Assembly (NCBI RefSeq): GCF_000255295.1
Contig: NC_017030.1
Span: 1,426,001 to 1,490,000, forward strand
Reading direction: 5' to 3'
Length of the DNA: 64,000 bases
Source: Corallococcus coralloides DSM 2259
Lineage (GTDB): Bacteria > Myxococcota > Myxococcia > Myxococcales > Myxococcaceae
Position 1 is the stretch's first letter; the number at the start of each line of letters is the position of its first letter. The position numbers and the translations under genes are program-made. Under the pieces are notes generated by a model, which was not told the DNA's origin, did not search any database, and saw only the letters and a program-made list of their open reading frames with translations. Below, one piece after another: positions 36,856 through 44,146 of the stretch.

Positions 36856-37811
36856 CGCGCGGGATTGGAGTGGAAGGGGAGGAGCACCGCGGCGCGGACC
36901 CGGGTGGCCAGCGCCTCGGAGAGCAGGGGCCAGCCGAACGCCGCGAACGTGAGCATGGCCATCATCCCGCTGAACATCCACAGCCCCATCATCACCGCGA
37001 TGCCCAGGTGCAGGCCCAGCGTCAGCGCCACCCAGGGCCCCCGCGTGCGCCGGGGCCAGACGCAGAACGCGTAGCCCACCTCCACCACCAGCGTGCCCCA
37101 CGTGGACAGCTTCACCAGCCACGGCACCGCCGCGAGCCACGCGAAGTCGAACTGGCCGTACTGGGGCTGCATCAGCACCTCCCAGAGCGCCGTCCCGTCC
37201 CGCCACACGGGCCCCAGCATCTTCTCCAGCCCCGTGGTCAGGTAGATGAGACACAGATGCACCTGCAACACGCGCAGCGACAGCGTCGCCAGCGCGGACG
37301 GCGCGCCGGAGAGCCTCTTCGCCCTCACGTCCAGGGAGTACGCCGTGCCCACCGGCATCACCGCGCAATAGAACAGGCTGATGTGCGCGAAGGTCTCCAC
37401 GCCGTAGGAGAAGAAGCTGATGCTGTTGAGCAGCACCGTGTGGAGGATCCACGCCACCACCGCCGACAGCCGCGTGTGCAGACCCAGGAAGAGCCCCAGC
37501 AGCGCCACCACGTAGACGAACGTCAGGCCCTGGATGATGGCCGCCTGCGAGAAACCCAGCGGCGCCAGCGCGGCCACCACCGCGCCCACCCGGGGCACGG
37601 CCGGGGACGCCATCGCCTCGGAGACGCTCCAGGGCACCCATCCCCGGTTGCCCAGCAGCTCCGGCAGGCTCTCCGACAGGCTCCACGCCTGGATGAGCAG
37701 CAGCGCCGCCACGCCAATGCGGAACACGCCCAACGGCTGCGGAGAAGAAGGCTCGCCGACGAACGCCGCCAGCCTGGCTCCCACCGCGGACTTCCAGGTC
37801 TGGGCGCTCAT
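36852..37811 (-). CDS. HTTM/SdpB-like multi-spanning membrane protein
   Basis: 319 residues from ATG 37811, overlapping the upstream stop (ATGA). About seven membrane helices follow an N-terminal PLGVFRIGVAALLLIQAW, the typical entry of HTTM proteins (vitamin-K-gamma-carboxylase-like membrane domain). The motif TTGLEKMLGPVWRDGTALWE (193-211 region) is the family signature. Bacterial relatives include SdpB, which with SdpA matures the SdpC toxin in Bacillus. Here an SdpA-like gene and a small exported peptide gene lie directly upstream. It lacks the large lumenal part of true gamma-carboxylases, so carboxylation cannot be assumed. Confidence 0.85.
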   Translation of the reverse strand: MSAQTWKSAVGARLAAFVGEPSSPQPLGVFRIGVAALLLIQAWSLSESLPELLGNRGWVPWSVSEAMASPAVPRVGAVVAALAPLGFSQAAIIQGLTFVYVVALLGLFLGLHTRLSAVVAWILHTVLLNSISFFSYGVETFAHISLFYCAVMPVGTAYSLDVRAKRLSGAPSALATLSLRVLQVHLCLIYLTTGLEKMLGPVWRDGTALWEVLMQPQYGQFDFAWLAAVPWLVKLSTWGTLVVEVGYAFCVWPRRTRGPWVALTLGLHLGIAVMMGLWMFSGMMAMLTFAAFGWPLLSEALATRVRAAVLLPFHSNPAR

Positions 37812-38338
37812 GGCGTCACCTCCCCCGTGGACACGGCCGCGGGCACGCGGCGCTGGAACTCCGCGCGGTAGGCCTCCGTCCAGAGGGGCCGCGACCCCTG
37901 CAGGTGCGCCGCCATGCTGGGCAGCTGCAGCGACTCCACGCGCACCGTGACGGAGCGGGCGTCCGGGTGCCGGCCGAACATCGCCGCCGCCCACGCGCGG
38001 GCCAGCGCGTCCCGGCTGTCCTCCAGGCTGAAGCGCAGGTTCATGGAGTGGATGCGCACGCTCACGGCGCTGTTGTCCGACCGGAAGTCGTCGTGCAGCC
38101 GGTCGCCGAACGCATTTTCCAGGTCGAAGGAGACACGCACCGCCGGGCTCACCCCGGGGGCGAAGAAGCTGAAACCACTGCTCGCCCCCGTCCAGTGCCC
38201 ATAGGCCTGGGCCCAGGTCTGCGTGGCGTCCGTCAGCGGGAGCAGGGGCACGTGCAGAGCGCCACGGGCCACCATCAGCAGGTGCAGCACGGCGAGGCCG
38301 GTCAACAACCCGTGCCGGGGAGTCAACGTGTGTCGCAT
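37808..38338 (-). CDS. SdpA/DUF5819-like small membrane-anchored protein
   Basis: 176 residues. One N-terminal helix (about 10-33, LLTGLAVLHLLMVARGAL) is followed by WAQAYGHWTGASSGFSFFAP (42-61) and a beta-rich rest facing outside. The GFSFFAPG core recalls the W-x-FF/FAP motif of small proteins encoded next to HTTM/SdpB genes (SdpA and DUF5819 types). It overlaps the HTTM gene by four bases, so the pair is made together. The most likely role is partner of the HTTM protein in maturing or exporting a peptide. The assignment rests on motif, size and context, not alignment. Confidence 0.65.
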   Translation of the reverse strand: MRHTLTPRHGLLTGLAVLHLLMVARGALHVPLLPLTDATQTWAQAYGHWTGASSGFSFFAPGVSPAVRVSFDLENAFGDRLHDDFRSDNSAVSVRIHSMNLRFSLEDSRDALARAWAAAMFGRHPDARSVTVRVESLQLPSMAAHLQGSRPLWTEAYRAEFQRRVPAAVSTGEVTP

Positions 38339-38355
38339 GGGGGCTCCAGACCGAG

Positions 38356-38378
38356 CGCCGGAGGGGGCACCTCCGGCG
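38356..38378 (-). other. Intercistronic hairpin between peptide and SdpA-like genes
   Basis: Perfect 9-bp arms CGCCGGAGG/CCTCCGGCG with a 5-base loop. It ends 18 bases before the SdpA-like start and 60 bases after the peptide stop. It lacks a T-tract. A stem here could protect or process the upstream mRNA so that far more peptide than membrane protein is made. Confidence 0.5.
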
Positions 38379-38437
38379 TCGGGTCCGTCTTGAATGGACT
38401 GCTACTGCGTTTCAGGGGGTTGTGACGTCAGCCGGCG

Positions 38438-38746
38438 TCAGTTGCAGTTGCCGGAGATGCTGCCGCCGCCGATGATCAGGCCCAGCAGGTTGCCCGTGGT
38501 GTTGCCGATGATGTTGCCGCCGCCGAGGATGTTGCTGAGGATGCCGCAGTTGCCGTTGCCGCTGCCGCCGCCCGAGCCACCGGCCAGGGGGCCCGTCTTC
38601 GACACCAGCACGACCTCCTCCATGGACACCGCCATGCGCGGATCGTGGCTCTTCACCTCGCGGTTGTGAGCCATCGCGCCCGTCGCACCCAGCGCCAGCA
38701 CGAACATCGCCACGGTCCCGCCCAGCTTCACGTGCGTCTTCTTCAT
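38438..38746 (-). CDS. Small exported Gly-rich peptide precursor, two cysteines
   Basis: 102 residues from ATG 38746, with AAGGAG eight bases upstream. A clean signal peptide ends AMA (1-26). Residues 27-55 are a polar pro-like segment. The last 36 residues are Gly/Ile/Leu/Asn-rich and contain C67 and C101, the only cysteines, bracketing NIIGNTTGNLLGLIIGGG. That is a hydrophobic, flexible, possibly disulfide-closed loop as found in membrane-active peptides. It precedes the SdpA-like and SdpB-like genes in one direction, the place SdpC holds in Bacillus. No sequence similarity to SdpC is claimed. A spore-surface or matrix protein is the alternative. Confidence 0.7.
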   Translation of the reverse strand: MKKTHVKLGGTVAMFVLALGATGAMAHNREVKSHDPRMAVSMEEVVLVSKTGPLAGGSGGGSGNGNCGILSNILGGGNIIGNTTGNLLGLIIGGGSISGNCN

Positions 38747-38777
38747 GGTCTTGCTCCTTGGGGATTGAACTGCATGG

Positions 38778-38791
38778 GCAATGTCTTTCCC
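38778..38791 (-). promoter_or_regulatory. Weak sigma-54-like site ahead of the peptide gene
   Basis: On the minus strand GG-N10-GC spacing is met by AGGGAAAGACATTGC, with a perfect TTGC at the -12 position but a poor -24 half. It lies about 31 bases before the peptide ATG. The rest of the 248-base divergent gap (38747-38994) shows no other element I can name. Confidence 0.25.
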
Positions 38792-38994
38792 TTCCCCGAA
38801 ATCGGAACCATCCCGGTAAGACCAGGATTCTGTTGAGGGTTGATTCCAGGCGGGATGTGGACATTCCAGCCTGATTGGCGGCGAGCTTTTCTCGGGCGGC
38901 GCGAAGAGGCGGGAGCGGTGTCAGGGCCTTCACGTGGAGCCGGCCCTCGGGTCGCTTGCGTTGGAAGGGGGGGCTGAGGTCTACAATCCAACGA

Positions 38995-40632
38995 ATGCGT
39001 TCCTCCCCCCGGGTCGCCTGGCTCCTGCTTCCCACGTTGTGGCTGTCGTGCACCGACGCGGGGCTCTATTCGATTGATGACCGCGCGGGCGGCACACGGG
39101 ACCGCGCCAACTTCGAGGGCGACCTCTGCGTCCCCGAGGCCACCGGCGACGCGTTCCCCGTGAAGGTCATCTTCGCGCTCCAGGGCGGCACCGGCGTGGA
39201 GCCGGAGGTGGTGGGCTCCGCGGTGGACGGGCTCACCACGCTCACCTCGCGCTATACCGGCCCCCAGATGCGCTTCGGGCTCGTGGCCTTCCACTCGGTG
39301 GCCACCGGTCTGCAAGGCAGCTTCACGGACGCCGCCAGCTTCCAGGCCGTCCTGCCCCGCTACGCCAGCTACCAGCAGGATGGCCCCATCAGCATCCGCT
39401 CCGCGCTGCGGCTGTCCAAGAGCCTGATGTCCGGCGAGATGCAGTCCTCCTGCAAGGGAGAGGTCGCGCGCTCGCGCTACGTGGTCGCGCCCGTCATCCG
39501 CAGCTCCGACGTGAGCTGTGACAACCCGGCCTTCAACATCGGCATCGACAGCCGCTGCACCGCGCTGTCGCAGGCCGCCGGCTGCAACGCGTCCCCGGAG
39601 GCCCAGGCCCAGTGCAACGCCTCGTGCAGCCAGTGCGAGCTGACCGCCGTGGTGGGCGAGCTCAAGGGCCTGGTGGAGCAGCTGGGCGCGGGCGACGTCA
39701 GCGTCCAGCCCGTCTATGTCCGCGATGCCACGCCGGACGCCGTCACGCGGCTGCAGGTGGCCGCCATCGCCAACGCGGGCGGCAGCGCGCCCGTGGAGAC
39801 GGACTTCGTGGGCCTGCCCAACGCGCTCACGCGGCTGGACTACGGCGCGCTCGACAACGCGCTCAAGCTGAAGCGCTTCCTCGCCTTCAACCGCAACGTG
39901 CAGGTGCGCAACGGCCAGATGCTCACCGACAGCGACGGTGACGGCGTGGCGGACGACGACGAGCGCGCCCTGGGCCTGGACCCCGCCGTCCCCGACACCG
40001 ACCAGGACGGGCTCATGGACGGCGTGGAGCTGCGCATGGGCCTGGATCCGCTCGCCGTGGACATCATCAACGGCTGCAGCGTGGTGCAGGACACCGACGG
40101 CGACCGGCTCAACGACTGCGAGGAGCGCGTGCTCGGCAGCGACCCCTGCGTGGGCGACACCGACGGCGACGGCCTGCCGGACCTGGTGGAGGCCCTGTCG
40201 GGGACGAACCCGCTCGTCGCCGAGGACCTGCTCGACACCGACCGGGACGGCCTCACCAACGTGGCGGAGGTGGAGGCCCATGGCGACCCGCTCAGCGCCG
40301 ACCTCGACTTCCACCGCGAGCGCGGCTACGGCTACTCCATCGTCCCGCTGCCCCCCACCGGCACCAGCAACCGCGCCTGCTACCGCACCCGCGTGGAGAA
40401 CGTCTCCCTGGTCCCCACCCTGGAGCGCCCCCACCCGCTGATCCCCGGCGAGGTGATTTCCGCCGGCACCAACGAGGTCTACCTCTACCTCCAGGTGGGC
40501 CGGGACAATGATCCGCGCGGCGCCGGCGTGGGTTCGCTCTTCATCCAGGAAATCCAGTACGACCCCGACACGGGCCGCACCCCCGCCGGGATGGTTCCCC
40601 TCGTCTCCGACGACTTCATCGTGAGCAACTGA
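38995..40632 (+). CDS. VWA-like/thrombospondin-3 lipoprotein lacking the metal site
   Basis: 545 residues from ATG 38995, lipobox LWLSC (Cys 19). A von Willebrand A-like fold (about 56-300) aligns with the two VWA paralogues downstream. Where they have DxSxS at 66-70, this protein reads QGGTG (63-67), and the later 'TDG' loop is also missing. Calcium-binding thrombospondin type-3 repeats follow (about 315-430; DSDGDGVADDDE, DTDGDGLPDLVE), then a C-terminal module with CYRTRVENVSLVPT. Surface-exposed and probably calcium-rich. First gene of a five-gene collinear cluster. Confidence 0.85.
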   Translation: MRSSPRVAWLLLPTLWLSCTDAGLYSIDDRAGGTRDRANFEGDLCVPEATGDAFPVKVIFALQGGTGVEPEVVGSAVDGLTTLTSRYTGPQMRFGLVAFHSVATGLQGSFTDAASFQAVLPRYASYQQDGPISIRSALRLSKSLMSGEMQSSCKGEVARSRYVVAPVIRSSDVSCDNPAFNIGIDSRCTALSQAAGCNASPEAQAQCNASCSQCELTAVVGELKGLVEQLGAGDVSVQPVYVRDATPDAVTRLQVAAIANAGGSAPVETDFVGLPNALTRLDYGALDNALKLKRFLAFNRNVQVRNGQMLTDSDGDGVADDDERALGLDPAVPDTDQDGLMDGVELRMGLDPLAVDIINGCSVVQDTDGDRLNDCEERVLGSDPCVGDTDGDGLPDLVEALSGTNPLVAEDLLDTDRDGLTNVAEVEAHGDPLSADLDFHRERGYGYSIVPLPPTGTSNRACYRTRVENVSLVPTLERPHPLIPGEVISAGTNEVYLYLQVGRDNDPRGAGVGSLFIQEIQYDPDTGRTPAGMVPLVSDDFIVSN

Positions 40633-40803
40633 GCCGACCCGCTGGCGTGGGGTGTTCCCCACAGTCTGACTGGGGTGTCCCCCCCACACCCTTCCTGTAG
40701 CAGGCTCTTCCGAACGCGCAACCCCTTGAAGTTCCTCACCCTGAAACTCCTACAGACGCGGGATCGCCTCTTGCTAGGGGCAGGGGTTGTGAAAGGAGTC
40801 ACC

Positions 40804-42123
40804 ATGACTATCGGTCGCATTGCCCCCATGTTGGCGCTCGGAGCCTTCCTGGTGCTGAGCCCCCGCACCGTGCAGGCCCAGGAGCAGAACCCGGACAACC
40901 CGGAGTGCCTCGGAGACGAGTGCGGTCGCCCCAAGGAGGAGGGCGGCGGCTGCGGTTGTGGCTGTGGCTGTTCCGTCTGGGTGGCGTACACGGACGACGG
41001 CAAGACGCTGTCGTACACGGACGACGCGGACGGCGACGGCAAGGCGGATGACAAGGACAACTGCCCGTTCACGTCCAACCGCGACCAGGCGGACGGCGAC
41101 GGCGACCTCGCTGGCGACGCCTGCGACAACTGCGCGGCCGTCTCCAACGCCACGCAGCTGGACACCGACGGTGACGGCATCGGCGACGCGTGCGACCCGG
41201 ACGACGACAACGACGGCAAGCCGGACGGCGAGGACAACTGCCCCTCCATCCCCAACGCCACCCAGGCGGACAACGACGGGGACGGCATTGGCGACGTCTG
41301 CGACGACGACGACGACAACGACGGGCGCAAGGACGGCGAGGACAACTGCCCGCTCATCGCCAATGAGAACCAGCAGCTGCCGGCGGACGTGAGCGCGTGC
41401 CGCGTGGACGCGGACGGCGACAACGTCTCCGACAACCTGGACAACTGCCCCGGCCTGTCCAACCCGGACCAGAAGGACACCAACGCCAACGGCATCGGCG
41501 ACGCGTGCGACCCGGACATCGACGGTGACTCCGTGCTCAACGCAGCGGACAACTGCCCGGCGGTGGCCAACCGCGACCAGGCGGATGACGACGGTGACGG
41601 CCTGGGCGACGCGTGCGACACGCGCTACTGCGTGGTGCTCAACAAGGACAACCCCAACGACTGCCTGGACCCGAAGTCGCCCTTCAGCGTGGGCACTGGC
41701 GGCTCCATCAGCGTGGAGAAGACGGGCATGGCCGTGCGCCCGCCCCTGTTCGCCAACCGCAACGGCGCGGCCATCGAGTACACGTGGACGGTGGTGAAGC
41801 GTCCCTCCGGCTCCAACGCGGTGGTGGAGAACCCCAAGGGCGCCGTCACCTACAGCCGCCACTGGGAGTACCAGTACGTGGACGGCAGCGTGCCCAACTT
41901 CAACCCGGACAAGGAAGGCGAGTACGAACTGCAGGTGTCCACGCGCCTGGCCTTCGCGGACCGCGTGTTCCCCGACCAGCGCGCCTCCGTGTCCAGCCTC
42001 TTCGTGAAGGTGGGCAATCAGGACGAGGGCGGTGGCTGCACCTCGCTGCCCGCGGGCGGTAGCGCCGCGGCCCTGGGCGCTGGCGTGCTCGGCCTGCTCC
42101 TGCGCCGCCGCAAGAAGGCGTAA
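40804..42123 (+). CDS. Thrombospondin type-3 repeat protein with MYXO-CTERM tail
   Basis: 439 residues from ATG 40804, with AAGGAG six bases upstream. Signal peptide to about VQA. Then a Cys-Gly ladder (C50, C52, C54, C56) within [11 protein letters not shown]. Six or so thrombospondin type-3 repeats (about 72-280; [20 protein letters not shown]) should bind many calcium ions. A PKD/cadherin-like beta domain follows (about 290-405). The C-terminus is a MYXO-CTERM signal: a cysteine in GGCTSLPAG, a hydrophobic helix and RRRKK. That marks delivery to the cell surface by the myxobacterial sorting system. Confidence 0.92.
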   Translation: MTIGRIAPMLALGAFLVLSPRTVQAQEQNPDNPECLGDECGRPKEEGGGCGCGCGCSVWVAYTDDGKTLSYTDDADGDGKADDKDNCPFTSNRDQADGDGDLAGDACDNCAAVSNATQLDTDGDGIGDACDPDDDNDGKPDGEDNCPSIPNATQADNDGDGIGDVCDDDDDNDGRKDGEDNCPLIANENQQLPADVSACRVDADGDNVSDNLDNCPGLSNPDQKDTNANGIGDACDPDIDGDSVLNAADNCPAVANRDQADDDGDGLGDACDTRYCVVLNKDNPNDCLDPKSPFSVGTGGSISVEKTGMAVRPPLFANRNGAAIEYTWTVVKRPSGSNAVVENPKGAVTYSRHWEYQYVDGSVPNFNPDKEGEYELQVSTRLAFADRVFPDQRASVSSLFVKVGNQDEGGGCTSLPAGGSAAALGAGVLGLLLRRRKKA

Positions 42124-42160
42124 GAAAGGGATGTCCCCCATGCCAGGAGGTCCGCATCGC

Positions 42161-44146
42161 ATGCGCCGTCAGTTCGTCGTTCCGCTTCTTGCGACCGGCC
42201 TCCTGGTCCTGGGTGTGCTGTCCTGTTCAGACACGCTCCTGGAGCCGCGCGCCCAGGAGCAGTCCCAGCTGGATGACCGGCTGACGCTCACCGGCCGGGT
42301 GTGCACGCGCCCGGCGAACCCCACCGGCTTCCCGGTGAAGGTGGTGCTCGTCGTGGACGAGTCCGGCAGCATGTGCGTGTCGGACCCGCCGGGCTCGCAG
42401 GAGGGCAGCGGCTTCTGCGAGCGCGCGGAGGTCCAGGCCATCATCCCGCCGGGCGTGACGGAGCCCGCGCGCGTGCGCGCCCTGAAGAACGTGGTGAATG
42501 GCTTCCGGCGCATCAACGACGCGCGCCAGGGCAACATCAGCATCGCCATTGCCCCGTTCGAAACGAACGTGAAGAACACCTGGCCGCCGGCCTCCACGGG
42601 GGACCGCTTCGCGCCGCCGGGCAACATCAACAGCTACATCGAAGGCCTCCAGTCGCAGCTGGGCAAGGGCACGGACTACCAGGGCGCGCTCAGCTACGCG
42701 TACAGCCTCATCGCCAGCGACATCGAGGCGGTGTCCCAGTCCACGCCGGAGCTGCTGCCGCGCACGCGCTACGTCGTCGTGTTCCTCACGGACGGCACGC
42801 CGTACCCGCGCTGCTCGGCCAACGACGACCTGTCCGTCTACGCGGGGCCGGACACGCCGGACCTCACCTGGCGCGACTCCATCTCCAGCTTCTGCAACGC
42901 CACCAGCACCACCGACGCCATCACCGGCTTCGAGGTGGGCACGGACCGCAACCAGAACTACCAGCTCTTCAGCTACGTGCGCCGGCTGATGGAGCTGAAG
43001 ACGCAGTACAACGTGGGCGACGTGCGCATGCACACGGTGCTGCTCTTCAACGAGGAGGCCGTGCGCGCCTGCGGCCCCATCTGCCAGGACATCTACGGCA
43101 CCTACCCGGGCGTCCCGGAGGCGCAGTACCCGGCCGCGGCGAAGAAGATTGCTTCGTACCTGCTCAAGCGCTTCGCGGAGATGGGCAACGGCGTCTACCA
43201 GGAGTTCAGCGACACGGCCGAAATCAGCGAGCTGGGCCTGGGCGCGCTGGACTACTCCTCCTTCGCGTCGCCCAACGTGATGAAGACGCTGATGGTGGAG
43301 CCCCTGAGCTCCGCGCCGGGGGATGACGGCCGCGTGCTGGACAGCGACGGCGACGGCGTCCCGGACACGCTGGACAACAACTTCACGCTCAAGACGAACC
43401 CCTTCACCATCGACAGTGACGGGGACTGCCTGAGCGACGGCTTCGAGTACCGGCGCCAGGACCAGGGCTTCAAGCCGGGCAATGACCTGGACGCGCGCGG
43501 CTGCAACCCCCAGTCCCCGCTGACGCCCGGCTGCACCTGCCGCGACACGGACGGTGACGGGCTGTCGCAGTTCGCCGAGGACTACCTCAAGACGCGCCAG
43601 GGCATCGTGGACAGCGACGGCGACGGCGTGCCGGACGGGCTGGAGGCGAAGTACGGCCTCAACCCGCTCCAGTCGAGCGTGGCTGGCCTGGACACGGACG
43701 GCGACGGCATCCCGGACGACGAGGAGTTGAAGGCGGGCAGCGACCCCACCCGGCGCGACCGGCCCTTCCACGACAAGTACGGCATCCAGTACGAGGTGAC
43801 GAAGGTCCCGGGCGGCAACGACACGGACGGCGTCTGCTACGACTTCACCGTGTCCAACCTCCAGATGGTGACGCCGCCGGACCGCTCCGGCGTGAAGCAG
43901 GGCTACAACCTGTTCAAGGTGTGGTTCGCGGAGGCGCCGGAGAGCGGCGTGGCCACGGACTACGGCGTCTGGCGCACCGCGTGCGCGTGGGCGCAGTACG
44001 CGCCGCCCAGCGTGCGCGTGCCGCTGGGGCCGGACCTGGCCATGGAGGACGGGGACTTCCGCCGTCCGGATCAGCTGGTGGACCCCTGGAGAGCCCAGGG
44101 CAATTGCGTCGGCGTGTCGCCGTCGCAGGGAGGCGCGTCGCCGTGA
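42161..44146 (+). CDS. VWA-domain lipoprotein with thrombospondin-3 repeats
   Basis: 661 residues from ATG 42161, ten bases after AGGAGG; ATGs at 42131 and 42140 are open alternatives. Lipobox GVLSC. The VWA domain (about 58-400) has an intact metal site, D66-x-S68-x-S70 in VVDESGSM, and VVFLTDGTPYP downstream. Calcium-type repeats (about 390-540; DSDGDGVPDTLD, DTDGDGIPDDEE) precede a C-terminal module with CYDFTVSNLQMVTP shared with its two paralogues. A surface adhesin or matrix-binding role is the usual inference for this architecture. Confidence 0.9.
   Translation: MRRQFVVPLLATGLLVLGVLSCSDTLLEPRAQEQSQLDDRLTLTGRVCTRPANPTGFPVKVVLVVDESGSMCVSDPPGSQEGSGFCERAEVQAIIPPGVTEPARVRALKNVVNGFRRINDARQGNISIAIAPFETNVKNTWPPASTGDRFAPPGNINSYIEGLQSQLGKGTDYQGALSYAYSLIASDIEAVSQSTPELLPRTRYVVVFLTDGTPYPRCSANDDLSVYAGPDTPDLTWRDSISSFCNATSTTDAITGFEVGTDRNQNYQLFSYVRRLMELKTQYNVGDVRMHTVLLFNEEAVRACGPICQDIYGTYPGVPEAQYPAAAKKIASYLLKRFAEMGNGVYQEFSDTAEISELGLGALDYSSFASPNVMKTLMVEPLSSAPGDDGRVLDSDGDGVPDTLDNNFTLKTNPFTIDSDGDCLSDGFEYRRQDQGFKPGNDLDARGCNPQSPLTPGCTCRDTDGDGLSQFAEDYLKTRQGIVDSDGDGVPDGLEAKYGLNPLQSSVAGLDTDGDGIPDDEELKAGSDPTRRDRPFHDKYGIQYEVTKVPGGNDTDGVCYDFTVSNLQMVTPPDRSGVKQGYNLFKVWFAEAPESGVATDYGVWRTACAWAQYAPPSVRVPLGPDLAMEDGDFRRPDQLVDPWRAQGNCVGVSPSQGGASP

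Noticed and set aside
36852-37811. Calling the HTTM protein a vitamin-K gamma-carboxylase
   Set aside because: It has only the membrane domain signature and lacks the large lumenal part; SdpB-like fits the length and context better.
40680-40803. Sigma-70-like TTGAAG about 80 bases ahead of the MYXO-CTERM gene
   Set aside because: No acceptable -10 at 16-18 bases; not enough to list as a promoter.
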